From positions 16,788,099 through 16,852,098 of the forward strand of contig OW285193.1 of the NCBI GenBank assembly GCA_935421135.1: 64,000 nucleotides of DNA, read 5' to 3'. This DNA comes from Bugulina stolonifera. Lineage: Eukaryota > Bryozoa > Gymnolaemata > Cheilostomatida > Bugulidae. The notes below the pieces were generated by a model. It was given only the letters and a program-made list of their open reading frames with translations, made no database searches and had not been told where the DNA came from. Position 1 is the stretch's first letter; the number at the start of each line of letters is the position of its first letter. The translations under genes and the position numbers were made by a program. Below are positions 22,993-37,900 of the stretch, piece by piece.

Positions 22993-25900
22993 CTACAATC
23001 ACATCAATTCTACATACAATAGTTTCCCTGTAGCAAGTGTCCAAGTGAGAGTAGATCAAGGCTTTTACCATGAGTTACATGATAAAAATGGGCAACGTGA
23101 ATAGCATTACAATCATGTATAATTTATGTACATGCACAATTGGTCTTAGTCTATGATTGTGTTACAGTGTACATGTGCATGTATGTGTAGGTGTACATAT
23201 ACACTTATATGTACATGTATATACTATAATTTTACATAGTAACACAACGTAGAGAGAGGTTGATGAGCATGTCAGAGCAAAAAATATGGTTCAATAATGT
23301 GAACACTAGACATTGGAACATGTTATAACTGTATACACACATGTAACCGTGTAATCGATTTTTCATAAGTAACCGGTTCCTCATACGTGACCGGTTCCTC
23401 ATACGTGACCGGTTCCTCATAAGTAACCGGTTTTTCATGAAGGCAAAACCTCACAGTTCATAACTGCCTTACTATACTGATGCACAATAAGCAGTGAACT
23501 GAGATACGCAACAAATATGGCTTCCATACCATTTGAAGTGTAAGGGATCATTTGATCACTGATGGAGCCAGCCACAATGCGAGTGTTATGTTTACCCATA
23601 CTGTAAACATTTCCACTCCACAGCATCTTATTCATGACGTCTACGGACAGAACTCTATCCCAAATATTTACATTTGCGATCTCCGCCCCGCTTGAATCGA
23701 AAGTAGGCCTGGCACCATCTGTCAAATTAAAACAGTGCTGTTAATTGACATTCATGCACACATGTATGTACAGTATATGTTGAGATATATAAAGACCAGT
23801 TAATAGGATCTATGACCAAACAGTAAATGAGATCTAGACTTCATCCTTTGTTCAAATTAAAACAGGGGATTTCGCCTTTTTCGTTTCTCTTTGGGTAACC
23901 ACCCCCCCCCCCCAACCTAATTACCCCAACTACAAACATTGACCTCAGCTTATCCAAACAGTTTACAGTGCACTGTAACCATAGGGTAGTTGGAGCTTAG
24001 TCTACATGTATATTATATACACTTTAATATATACATGTATACAAGTATATATGACTGTAAAAGCAATGGGGTTGTCCTTGCTGTCTTATATCTACAGAAG
24101 TGCTAGAATAAGGAAAACTAGGTAATTATTCAGTCTGGTATTATTTCTACAGTTGATGAGTCTGATACGTACTTTAATGGTTCCCGGACTTAACCATCTG
24201 GAATTTGGCAATAGCTCCAGATATGACAAATATATGACAGATTTTTATTAATGTGCTGTGATTAATTATAAAGGTTGCCTTCAGACTGACATCCACAAAC
24301 ATATGAGTTGAGTTGACATGTTTCAGGTACTTCTATTTTACCACTTAGCTAACGGTACAAGGCATTCTCTTTCTCTTTATCTTTCCTAGTCAACTACAAA
24401 CTCTGTTTGTAGTAACTTATTAGCACCCAAATATTCTTGTCTTTGATGTACAGCATAAGTTGTGACTCTTTATGGATGTCATTTAATCAGCACCAATATA
24501 ATATATTGAGTTATTATCCTCCAACTAAATAGAATTGTGGACTATGCAGTGCTCAAAGTGTATGGCAGTTCTTACAGGCTCTGAGATGGGGTGGGAGGTG
24601 GGTGTGGTGAGTTGGGGTGTGGGCATGATGATTTCTTACAGGCTCGCCGAGCTTGGGCGAGCCTGTACACTTTGAGCACTGCGCCTATGGTAGGAATAGC
24701 ACTGTGTGCATACATGTATAGTCTGCATGTAGATACAATATTCTGCTACCATAGTCTGATTGCATCAATTACTGTACGTACCTTGAAAATTCAGGTAGCT
24801 GGCATATTCGTTAAAGTACACGACTTGCCCGTTAAAGGAAAAGTCCCTGATGTTAGAGATGTCATCGTCTCCATACACTTGCAGCCCCTCCTCATCACCG
24901 AGGAGTTGTTTGTATAGCTGAAAGAATTACAGATGAGGGTAACATGGGAGTACATCTGCTAAACAATAGCGGAGTGAGAGCAGGAAAGGAAAGTTCCATC
25001 ACACTTGGAAAGGTACATGTATATTAAGGTCATGCAATGGTCCAGCTCAGCCCAATGTTACTCTAAAGATATGGAGATCAGGGAGTGCACACTGGGAAGG
25101 GTTTGCAAAGAAGTTTAAAGGCAAGTGCAAGGTTTGTTGGAAGGAAATCAAATCATACAATAGAACAGGAGCGAAGGAAAAGGTTCAATATCAAATATTC
25201 ATAGGTTATATCAAATAATATAGAAATAATTTCAATGCAAACCAAATTGCCAATTGTGTGTTTTATTATACACTGACATCTATAACTGCATTGAGTTGAG
25301 ATATCGTACCAATAGGACTCATGCCAAAATTAAAACTTTATAGAGATGTTGTATAAGAAAAGAAGTCTATGTAATGTATTATAGAAATTGTTATTTAGAA
25401 CAGCCTCTACATCCCAGCACTGCGCTACACATAGACTTACCTTTAATTGGTTTAACTACAATAAAGAAATACTATAGTAAAACTGTTCTACTAAATTCCA
25501 GAACTACTACTAGTACATGTACATCTCAGGTTGATCAACTACTTGATTAAGATAACACTGGTAGCAGTTGTACATTTCTTAAACAATTTTAATTCTCTCC
25601 TAATTGGCTAATTGAGTTATTAGGTCATGATATGTAAGTCTTATATAATAATTATATGACCACAACCTCTCCCCATAACTTTTATATAACATGAACCTCT
25701 ACTAAGCTTCCTTTAATCACTCCACTTGTTTATAGGCTATATCCACCAACAGAATATTGTGTTAATTAAGAAACGTTTGTATAAAATCATGTCTCTAGAG
25801 TGCAACTAGAAATAGCTTGCCTGCGACAGTGCATATAATTATATACTGCATGGTAAATAGTAACAAATTAGACCTGAACTTGCTTGGCTTCTTTAAATTA

Positions 25901-28900
25901 AAATCTCTGTATAATCTATTCATATTTGCAGAGCTAAGCTGATGTTATCTTTATTTATTGGCTTATGATTATGATCTCTACACTAAGGTACATGTAAATA
26001 TTTGCAGAGAAGAATTAGCTGTAGACATGGATCTAAGGCTACTAGATCATTTTGTTGTAGTTGTCCACCCATGTATATAATAATTGTAGCCCATACTTGA
26101 TGTTATACATGCTAATGTACTGACACAACCACACAACCACATCTATAAGCAGCTCCAGTATTTTCAAGGACAGATCTGGTAAAAACTGATTTGAACAAAC
26201 CTGGATCAAGCTTGCTGAAAGCTCCACACCAGAGAGGAGTTTAGTAATTTATCCCATGACCTGCCACTGTCACTCAACATACACATATCTTACGTGTACA
26301 TGTACATACATGTACATGTACATACACATATCGTACGTGTACATGTACATACACATAGCATACATGTACATGCCAGTACATGTACATACACATATCGTAC
26401 ATGTACATGCATACAAATAACATGTACTTACTGTTTACCACCATATAACACACTCTCCACACACATTCGTGCATGTACTTACCTTTAAAGAGTGTAGCTG
26501 CAAAGAAAATACAAATACAAGTAAGATGTGTAGTATGCTTCAGGTGTTACGCATACGCAGAGTATGATAGTAGCAGTGTAATTGTATTTCATGTACACAT
26601 GTATAATAGAGTTAGTCTACAGTACATTGCTCACAAACACACACCACATCATAACCTAGACTTTTTATTTTTAGGAAGCAACAGGACTAAAGATCTTAAC
26701 AGTGCAATTATTACTAATAAATTGAAAGAACTGAACGAGTCAAGATGTTTTGAAACACTTAAGATCATGAGAACTAAGTTTTAGTCGTTCAATAATAAGA
26801 TACACTGTAGAAATCTGACTAGCAAGGCTACTGAGTATGTCAGACTAGTAATAACATAATACTGTAAAAGTTAGACCGTCAGACTGATAAACTAAGGTTT
26901 AAATAGTGGAAGAAAGATACCTGTGAATGCGCCCCTGAAGTTGAGTACTGCAGACACATGGGGTACCATCTATTGAACCTAAGCAGGGCCATGGTACCTC
27001 CTTCAGAGCCAAATATGGTGTACTTGATGCCGTAGATGAAGTCGGAGTTTGTCTGTTCAATCTGCTGTACTGATAGAATTGTCTCTTCTGAAAGAAAAAA
27101 GATTCTTTAAAAATGATTTTTAAAAGGTTAATACAAATAAAATAGGCTTAGAATCATAATTAACAAAATGGCACATTTACATGATGTAGAAGTTATCCTC
27201 TCACAACTAATTTTGCCTCGCATAGCCCTAGTCCTAGTCCAATATGGGTGACCACTGCAAGAACGAAACAGAAATTTCCCTTGACCCAGAATAATCAATC
27301 CAATGTAATATATTCTTCTAGTATTTATATATTTATGCATTCCACATATTTAGTGACCACGGAATTAATTTCTGATTAATCAACTATTTCTATATTCTAT
27401 GTAGTAAGTCACACCTGTGCAAGGTCCAGTACCTGCTCTCAATGTGCAGAGTACAGTTATACATGTACATGCATTCTCAGGTATTACCCATGTGCATGTG
27501 TGATGCAAGACTAAAATTCTATTAAATCGGTTAGCTGTTTTAGCAAAGTTTGTAGGCATATTACCTATTACATCATTGCCTTCCTTTGCAAAGTTTCGAA
27601 CGCGTTACTATACATATATCACACACACACATATTGTAGCACAATGTTTGAAATTGTTAGCTACAATTTAAATACAAGACAACCCCATATTATAAAGAAC
27701 TAATGATGTACAGCTATCAACAACCACATCTATGTTTTCATTTTAAAATAGCTAATTCCAAAGTAACTCTAAATTACCAAAAAGCTGTTAATGCATCTTA
27801 CTGTTTTCTCAAGTCTTGAAGGAATCTTTTCTTAGGTATACATCTTTTACCGAGGCTAATACGTGAAGAGTTAACCTAACAGATGTACTACATATGTGGG
27901 GTCTTACTAGGGTTAAATTTCGCTGTGACAAAAAATTCCTTCCAAAGAAAACATAATTTATTAGCTACCACAACACAGGTGTCATAAGCATGCAGATGGG
28001 TGAATAGTATTAAAGTGATTTACTTATAACTGTTCACCTGTCCAGAACTCATATCACCTGGCAGCACTAACAAATTGTTGAGCTAAAGTTGCTTCTGGCA
28101 TTGAATATCTGAGCCACTTTTTACCAGTAAAAATAAATCAAATGCACAATTTATTACATAAATTAGCACGTGACAATGTAACACGTAAGTGGTATATCTT
28201 CTATCACTGACCAGGTATATAATCTACCAAGTAGGTTGGCCTGAGAATGCTCAGGTACCTGAGTGAAGTAGGGTACTACTCCACTGTGTCATGTTCATGA
28301 ACATAGAAGGTCATAGTCTGAGATACCGGTATGCCCAAGTGAGTTAACTGCTAAGTGCTGTTGAATATTGGAAAATAAAGAAGGCTCTCCATAAGTTTAG
28401 AACCCAGGCTAATAATTTATTATTCTATAACCTGGTAAAGTAAAATGTGGTATAACAACATAAGCAAATCTAAAAATTGCTTAATTTGCTAGCACCTCTG
28501 CTGTGATTGAATCTACTTGAGTTGGTTGATAACGACACTCATTATCTACTTGGATGAATCTACCAAACTTCTTCTAAAAATAGCTTTATATACTATAAAC
28601 TGGGTTCTTAGTCTAAATACTGTGACAATAAAGCCACCTTTTGAAGAGAGCTACACTTTGCTAGACTGAGCTCAAATTCTGTCATGTGAACTGAGTTCCC
28701 AACAGAATCAGCTTGATCTGCATGCCTTACATGTATTAAAATCATTTTTATAAGTCTAAAATTATAGCACCCAAACTAATAATTAGGTTTTGGTACCAAT
28801 AGGCCTACTTTAGAACTACACTTGATGTTTTTTGTTGCAAGGAAAAGAAAAAATACATGTGAAAAGAATGGTCAAACTTCACAACTATGTTTGTGTTAAC

Positions 28901-31900
28901 TTGCAGACAGAGTTCAAAACTGTAGAAAACGTCTCGGTGACATTAGGCGTATTCCGGGATATTGCACGTGCAAGCTTTATAAATAACAATCTGCAGCAAT
29001 AACAATTTATCTTATTCAATAATATAATGCTAGCTATGTCTGTGCCTGGTAATAATATTTATTGTTAACAAGGGGAGTCCCCCTTAGATCAAGCATTATT
29101 CACGCCTGAACACATAAGCTGGGGGATATTAAAAGCGGTGTTATATGAACCAGTACAGTTTCCGAAGACGCCTATTACCTCCCATGTTCATTATGGTGAC
29201 CAGTAGCTCCTATTTCTCAGTGAGAAGAGTGAACCTTATGTACCCGGTTTGTAGAGTCATGCTTGACACTAACTCAAAGTGTTCAAATACTGTGTTAATT
29301 TGTTATGAAGGCGGATGTTAGCTTACCTCCTTGGCCATAGGACAGAACTGTCCCCAATTTGTGTTTCTTCATAGTCTTGATCCACAAGCACAAAGTCAAA
29401 CCGTCACTCTCCAGGGAAGAATTAGCATAATTAATGATGTCTGACACTGCCATTGCTGTCGAAGAAGAGTCATTGTTTGCCACTGCATAAACATCCCCAC
29501 TCTGTGCATCTAGAAATACAGATAGCATTGAGACTGTATCATCTTTCTAAATACATGAGATATCAAATGAGAGCTAGTACATGAAGTTCAAAGCTTGAAC
29601 TTGAACTTCTTAAAATTCAGAAGCTCAAAATTCAAATGCAAGTCTGTTCAAAACCTGACCTTTGATTCAGTGTAACCAATTATTCACCAAAAGACAGTAA
29701 ATTATATTACAATCATAGGCATCTTGCTATCTTCTATATTGCATGATTTTTAGATCCTGGTGTTGGCTGGCAGAAGTTAATTTATGGTAAGATCCAAGTA
29801 TGCCAGAATTACAAGTTTATACTTGCGTTTAAAACACAATTACCCACAATTAATTATATTTAATCGCAGATTAGAATCAACTATATGATTTACTGCATCA
29901 GTGATAGCAGTATAAACTATTTTAGCAGTATGATAATATCATTTAGCTTTTGCGGTTATTTTCTTAGATTATTATTTATGGTAATCATCCTTGCCATTTG
30001 CCCACCACTAATCTTAAGGAATTGGTTAGATGGGCTACATTTATCTGCATCTTAAATATCACTTAATGTTAATCCAGTACCTTTGAAGATGGTCAGTCAC
30101 AAGGTGAAACCAAAGCAGAAGCAGTAGGATTAGACTAAGACACTTTGATTAGTCTAGAAAAGTTTCAAGAATCAAGCTGTGGTAGAAATATACAGCTGAC
30201 AATTTAACGTTGTATTTAGGCCTATTTATAATAATATGTAAGCAGCCAAATCATTGGGGATATGGCTTATTGGGCGGGTAACTCCCTAGTTCATTACCTT
30301 GTTTTATGGTTGGAATGACATAATAACATGGTAATAGCATCTGTCTAGAAATAAGGGTTTTAATCAAATACATAAATATAAATGTGTATAAATGTCAGTA
30401 TTATATACTTTTAAAACTATATTTGTAAACACTTCTAATGCCCTCTTTTACATTGTTTAGTACTCTCCACTACATGTACATACTGCATTGAGTGGACTAT
30501 ATTTAAATATGGTTTTATTCGACCACTCATATACATTGTATATGAATGAGACCGGGATAATAAGGCTTTATGCCATTTACATTTTGTATAAGACGCACAT
30601 AATATTTATGGAAATGCAGCTGTATAAATACATGCGTTGCTAAGCTACCATCTTATGTGTCCTGCTAAAACAGGATTTCTTTCCTGGGAATACTAATAAC
30701 AACATTTTATCAAAGTTTCTTCTCGTTAATTTCGACAAAATTTAGCTATTGGTCAACCTACATGTACATTTGTATCATTAAAGGTAGCTATTTTTGTAAC
30801 ACTTTCATAAAAAGTTTCTCATAGTAACAGTTGACTGTAACATGTATACTTCATTCATTACATGCTTTCTTTTACTGCATATTTAAACTTCACGCCAACG
30901 ATAACAAATTGCCGCACAATACTGTGGGCACAATGTACCAGAGCTATAATTGTGGAGGCGAATAATGGTTTTCTGGAATTCACAGTAGTGACATCATACA
31001 GACTAAATTTATCAACATCAGATAATATTCAGACTAATTCCGATTAAATACGACTTGTCGGATATATTGGTTAATTTGAGGTCAATTGAGAATCTCTGAT
31101 ACTTGGTCACTTGTAAAGTCTACCAGGTAGATGCAAATTTAGTTTACATGTATATCCGCTTTCGGTATACACATGCGTACCGCATTAATGTCCAGCAGTA
31201 TACAACTCTATTTCACCCATAAGTTTTAGGATCTACATTCTACTGCTAGGCAGGAGAATTGGGTTATGATGATGACACATCATTTTTTCACTTCAAAGGT
31301 TATAAAATAGTGCATACATCATGCATTCTAGGATAGGAGCCACCAGGATTCTAACAACTCTGTCAAAAGTCTACATAATCTACACTCTACTGCAGTCTTG
31401 TGACTACTACATGTACATGTAGTCAACTAGGTAAGGTATTAGTAAACATGAAATACTTACTGTTTACACAGAGAGGGATTCTTCCACTGAATGTTCCGTT
31501 TTCTGTACAAGTCTGTTCAAGTTCACCATCCATCGCTTTCACGTCTGCTCCATCACAGTAGAAATTTATTATAGATCCTTCCACACACGATGTACGTTCT
31601 GCATTATGGTAGTCACCCCGGAGCTCATAGCTCAACCCATTATTTGTCTCTGGCAAGACACAGAAAGCCAGAGGCCGTGCCGTAGTGGTGGTGGTTTTAG
31701 GTTTTTCAGTTGTCGTAGGAGGATCTAAAAAGAGTGTACTAAATTAATCCATTACTAATTAAATTAATTACTAATAACTATAAAGTACAAACATTTTTAT
31801 ATTCAAATTTGGAAATGCATGTAGCAGTAACATTTACACTCCCAAAATAAGCTGTGATACTGTTCAATACAAATTTGTACAATAGCTTTTAGACCTGAGA

Positions 31901-34900
31901 AGCAATTGTATAGTTATGACCAACTAAAGTAAAATTCATTTCTGCACTAATTATCATGCTAGACCTATAACAATGCTCTTCCTTTGTTGTGGTCCCAATA
32001 GCTACCAAGAAGTAAAAAGCAACATTAAGCAAATTAAAATAAGATTGGGGAACCGGCTAACAATGTCCACAGAAGTTTGTAAATTTCACTCAACTGTTGA
32101 AGATAATTATAATATTGAAAGCTATTTGAGAAAGAATGTGCAAGCTTATGGTACATCTGGTAGTCTTAAAATTGTTAATGTTGCTCTTAAACCTGTAATT
32201 TCTGTACATGCATAATGCATTAGATACAGTCTCAAGCCCAAGACAGGTTAGCAAGGATGATATACTGCACAATATTTATGAATCTCCACTAAGAAGTGGG
32301 ATGCACAAATAATCACAATTTTTATGGATTCTTTGATTTATTTATGCTTATAATGAGCTTTGTAAAAGATGATGAAATAGATTAACCCAATTATGTACAA
32401 ACTGAGGGATAGGTATGAGATTTATGGACTATAGTCCATAAATCTCATAGCAGACAGCTCTAGTCACAGTGAATCAGTGTGATTCAAAGTGGCTATGTTG
32501 TCACAGAGCTAAACTTCCCCCATACCGGATACATGGTGTACATGTGGGAAGCCAAGCATGTTGACTCCAGCCTCATGATTTCTGTACTGTAATACCTGCT
32601 ACCAGTAGCTATGAATTACACATTTCTCCGATAATAATAATACATCCAGAGCTCTGTTGGGGTTTTCTGCTTTGGGTCTAGCAGTAAAATATTCCCTTAT
32701 TTTGTATCTGCATCTGGACCTTTTATAAGAACTTTGCTAATCTGCAGATTGTGACGTGAAAAGTTCATCAAGAAAGTTAATACTTTAATCTAGCAGTGAA
32801 ATGTAAGTGCAGTAACCAGACCTTGACTCGGTGAGGAGAGAGAAGGGGCTCTGGTAGTGTATAAACACACTCTACAATGATTATACAAGCGTGAAATATG
32901 CATAGTGGGTTATGCTAATATCTTCCTGTACAGGAAGCTAAGAACTGCTGTGCTGGTCTACCTACTAGATGAATTCATAACCTAAAATTACCTATCAGAG
33001 CCGCCAGGTCAGCCACCTGAACTTGTCCACGGTCAGAGTCACTGAGTTCAGGTATTACATAATCATAGCTATACACCGAGAGAACTTTCTTCAGATTTGC
33101 CAACGCCTCGTCTGTTAATTTCGACTTTCTCCATCTATAAAAAGAATAAAAGTTGACATTTGATATAGAACATTTCTGCAAAGCCTCGTTCCACTTACAT
33201 TGTCTATATTTATGTGCGTCCCTCACACCAAATCTTAACATGAAACTCAAAAGAATATAAATTATTTAGACTGTCTGTCTGCTTAGAGGACAGATACCAA
33301 TGTTAAAAGTACTGAGTTCTCAATAAGGCAGGGCAGAAGGTGAACCTGAAGGTCATTAGTAGCCCTTAGAAAAGCATCCAACTAGACACCCATGACATTA
33401 TTTTATCATAATTATCAATACCATTTAGGGTGCTTTTGCTGCCTCCAAAAACAAAGAAACGCACTCTTGTCTGAAACTAATTATAGGAAATAGAGTTGGT
33501 GAGTTGTATCCAATCCCTGTGACATCGTTAGCGTGTATCTTAAAACAAGTGATTGGACTGGCTAGGGCTGTTCAGTAAATTTCCGCAAGGCTTAAGCCCG
33601 GAGGTTAAGATTTGGAACTACTGTAGTTGTATAGAATTCATGACTGAACAGTAACGGAGCATGAAGCTGACAGTTGTGTCAGATGTGCATGCACCGTATA
33701 GACAAGACCCAAACGTGGAATGTAGTGCTACATGACTGCCTCAATGATTATTAATACAGCTTCATCTATAATGTAACAAATAAGTTAATTGTATAATTTT
33801 ATATCCTGGTGAACTAGATGGTACTGCCAACCTTTATTGGAAGGTTGCAAAATGATTTGACCTGGATATTTTTGGTTCAATAGGTGTGCAAGTCATATTT
33901 GGTAAATACTAAAATAATACCTGCAAAGCTATGTATATCATGCAAATAGTGCGTAAATAGTAATAGTATCCTACTACCTGTGCAAATTAATTTACATGTA
34001 TATGAAAGCATGATATGCTGAAATGATGATAAGGTGGTTGAAACAAAAGTCATCACTAGAATATTTAAAACCAGCGAGTTGGTCCCCCAATCTCAACTCA
34101 GTCTCGTAGATTACCATACTTCACGCTGGTGTAGCTAATCATCCTATTAACCTGGATTATTAGGGCAGGGCAGGTGTTGAAAATGGAGACAGGTTTCTAC
34201 AACACTCTCATGGGAATATAAATAAAGTTAACTAACATGTGGCAAATATAGAATCGTTGTCTGGCTGAATTTTTAAGAAAGTTATTTTAGTAGGAGATTA
34301 CCTAAGCCGTGTCTGGAGTTTAGTGGCACACTAATCTAGTGAAGGTGTATCATAACTGTATGTCCTAATATCATGCTTAGTGTCTTCGCGACCTTTTGGG
34401 CCGCCTGGATCGCAAATAAAAATCCCAAGATGGCCATCCGGCCTACGGCCAAAAGGCTATTGACCTGGAATTTGGCTTGGTCAGAGAAAACCATCTCTAG
34501 TTCATCATTTAGTTCTATAATGATTATGCATGTTCATATATGTATGTACATATGCATGGCCACATCCTGCAGAAGTTCACTCTAAGCAGTCATGTTGTGT
34601 TTAACCAGCCAAATATTTCTTTTTTAATGAGATGCACAGAAACTAAATTTAGGTTGTAAAACAAAAACCACTGAGTGTCAGCTGCCAACAGCATGTCTGA
34701 GTACTGCTCTATACTCTGTAGTCTTCATGCTGCAGTGACAGTGGTTTTAACGTTGGGTTTATTCTTTTGGTAACAGACACAGGTTAAGATTTTAGGTTTA
34801 TGGTAACTTTATTCTTGTTTATCCATTATTTAGAGTAGCCAAGTTACATATAACCAGTCTACATATAACTAGTCTACATATAGCTAGTCTACATATAGCT

Positions 34901-37900
34901 AGTCTACATATAACGAGTCTACATATAACTAGTCTACACATAACTAGTCTACATATAACTAGTCTACATATAGCTAGTCTACATATAACTAGTATACATA
35001 TAACTAGTCTACACATAACTAGTCTACATATAACTAGTCTACATATAGCTAGTCTACATATAACTAGTATACATATAACTTTTTGCTGGTTTTTGAGACA
35101 CCAATTTCAATATGTGTATAAAGTGTGTTTAATCTCTGTTTAGTTTTTGTAAGGCAGGTAGTTTCCAATATATTATGAGATTACTGGATTAGTGCCAACA
35201 GTTACTGAGAAAACCCAGAATATCAACACAGCATTCCTCTATCCTGGTTGCTATTAACAAGAGTTTTAGATGAAAGTGTTGATTGTTTTTTAGAACTAAT
35301 GATTTAAAAGGGCAAATATCTCGGAAATTCTCTTCTTTTATTATTGTTTTAAAAGAATAAAATCACACACATACAAGTGAATACACCTTTATCACGTGTT
35401 GTCTGTCTAGAATCTCAATTCTATGAAGAGGTAATCACTATTATTCGTTGTTGTATTCAAATTTTATACTATTTTCATAAAAAAAAACAAAGCTAGTCTG
35501 TCGCATGAAGATTTGATGTGTTCTGGTTGTAGATGATACGTTAGGTAATGGTGGACAGCTCAGTCTTCTTCTACCTCTTTACTGGTAGAAATCAGGAGAG
35601 GAACAAAGTCTAGCTACATGTAGCCATGACGAGCAAAAACTAAATCTAACAAGGGGAAACACAATTTCTCTCTTCTCAAAACTAAAATATCGGAGTCGCA
35701 CCGGTTGTTGTTGTACAGTACTCTAAATTAATGAAATATTATGTAGCTCTAAAGAATTTCTTGGTGGGTACAGCGTAATACATCAAGACCTGGACTGCCG
35801 CTACTAAATGTATTTGAGGCATAAGCTCAAAGACCTACATAATCGTACATGTAAATGCAGCTCTGCATGTGCTATCGATAGTTATAGGGAGACAGCTGGC
35901 AACCTCACCAGGTGTAAATCTAGAGAGCACAAAACTCCAACTCTCAACTGCTCTTATGGTCATCCACTAGAGTAAATAAAGGGTGAGGACACTTGAAACA
36001 CTTAAGACAGGTGTCACTGCCCTGTCACAGATCTGTGGCAAGTTTGAAAGTGCCAATAGTATTTTAACAGGTTTATTCTACAATTTCATGACATGATAGT
36101 TTATCAGAATACATGTTAAATTAAATTGAATTTTATTGTTTGGTTGTATGTTTTTTATTGATGGATTAAAATTTAGCGAATGCAGAAAAGTACGTAATTC
36201 TTCAGCTGTGTTATACCGTAATTCTTCAGCAGTGTTATACTGTAACTCTTCAGCAGTGTTATACCGTAATTCTTCACCAGTGTTATACCGTAATTCTTCA
36301 GCAGTGTTATACTGTGTTATACAGCGTTATACCGTATTATACAGTGTTACACTTGTCATGATATACCACCTCGGCACATGAAGTAGTAGTAGATGAATGG
36401 AACATTCTGATACTGTGGTAGATTTAGTGTCAGCGTTTCAGTTTAAATTAAAGTTAAGAAGAATTGGCCAATAAGAGTTGACCAAGACTTTATAGAGAAA
36501 TACAATGTTGGGCTCACCTAATTTTACCAATCTTCGGCCATCTCAGACCGTAACATATTAGCTGCTTAAAACCTCAACATAATATCACAGCTTTTTTGGG
36601 GTACACAGTCTATATGTCTGTGCTAAGGTACCACTGCATTCAGACACAGACTTGTGAATGGCAACTTAGGAACTGGCACATTGTGTATGGCTAGGAAATG
36701 AAAGCAGATACTGAAGACTTCTTTGCAAAGGGAAAGCATTACAGGCATCTACATGTACGTGCAGGTCTGCATAGTACAAGTACAGTATTAGTTAGCCCAT
36801 GTTCTATTACACATGTACATGTATATTATTGTATGATCAACAGCAAGCTGCTTACCTGTTGAAGTTACAGAAAGTAACCGATGGGAAATCAATCTTCTCC
36901 TTGTTATATTTACTGATCTCTGTAGTGGTAAGGTATTGCTGGTAGGTGTGAACACTCTGGTAGATCTCATATGTCACATATACGAAACAAGCTACAAGTA
37001 AAGTAACATTACGTATCATTTATAAGAAACTGTTAAAATTGTTACAACAATAGCTTGGGTAGCTACCGATAAATGCTGATGATAGCCATACCCGATGCTA
37101 AATAAAACTCTCTCTCCGCATAATTTTAGTAAAAGTGCAAAATAAGTATTTTTTATGTGTGAAGTGCAACTTCTTTCAAATTGAAAACTTCTTAGAAGAA
37201 AAACTGTTGTTTAGTTGCTATAAATAAATTTTCAAGAATAGCACCTTATAGAATTAGTATATGTTTGTATACCATGGTAATATGAATGTTCAAGTATAGA
37301 GTACACGTATATACAATATGTACATGTATATGGAGTAGGCCACCGGTTCTAGATACAATTGTAGTTGATCCAGTTAATGATTTTATGCCAACTAGATAGT
37401 ATCTTGAAATTTTTTGCTTAACATGGTTTTCTCATTGTGCTGTAGGGTAGACAGGCTCTTGCTATATTTTATAATCGGTTTACAGTTCACTAACTGACTT
37501 CAAGGGATCTTCCTCCACATGCTATATACTAAATAGTTCATGTAATTGTAGATCAAAGGGTTTTTAAGTGTAATTGCTCCGTGTAGGCCCCCATATTCCA
37601 AATAATCACCCAGTCTCACTTTAAAGTGTCTAATACCTTACATATAGATTCGCTGAATTTTTCGGCCTTTAGCAGCATAATATTATCTATGAAGAATAAT
37701 CAAATTCATACCAACGACGGCCCATTAAAAGTATTATTATGCTTTTACAAGTTGGAATTACGTTCTACATTTGCAAAGAGTCACTAACTTATCAATCTTT
37801 TCGTTAAACCTACGCTGCTGCTGTTGTGGGAAATGTTCTACTTTTTATTACAGTTTTACAGTACGTCACAAAAACTCTAGTTGTATATCAGAATTGGGAG

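Larger units (their letters stand above)
33135..36855 (-). other. Long intron of the channel gene holding repeats
   Basis: Intron between exons 36856-36991 and 32992-33134. It contains a MITE fragment (34381-34505) and tandem arrays at 34850-35080 and 36193-36340. Other large introns (27088-29326, 29510-31460, 31725-32991, 36992-38052) hold nothing I can identify. Confidence 0.7.
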
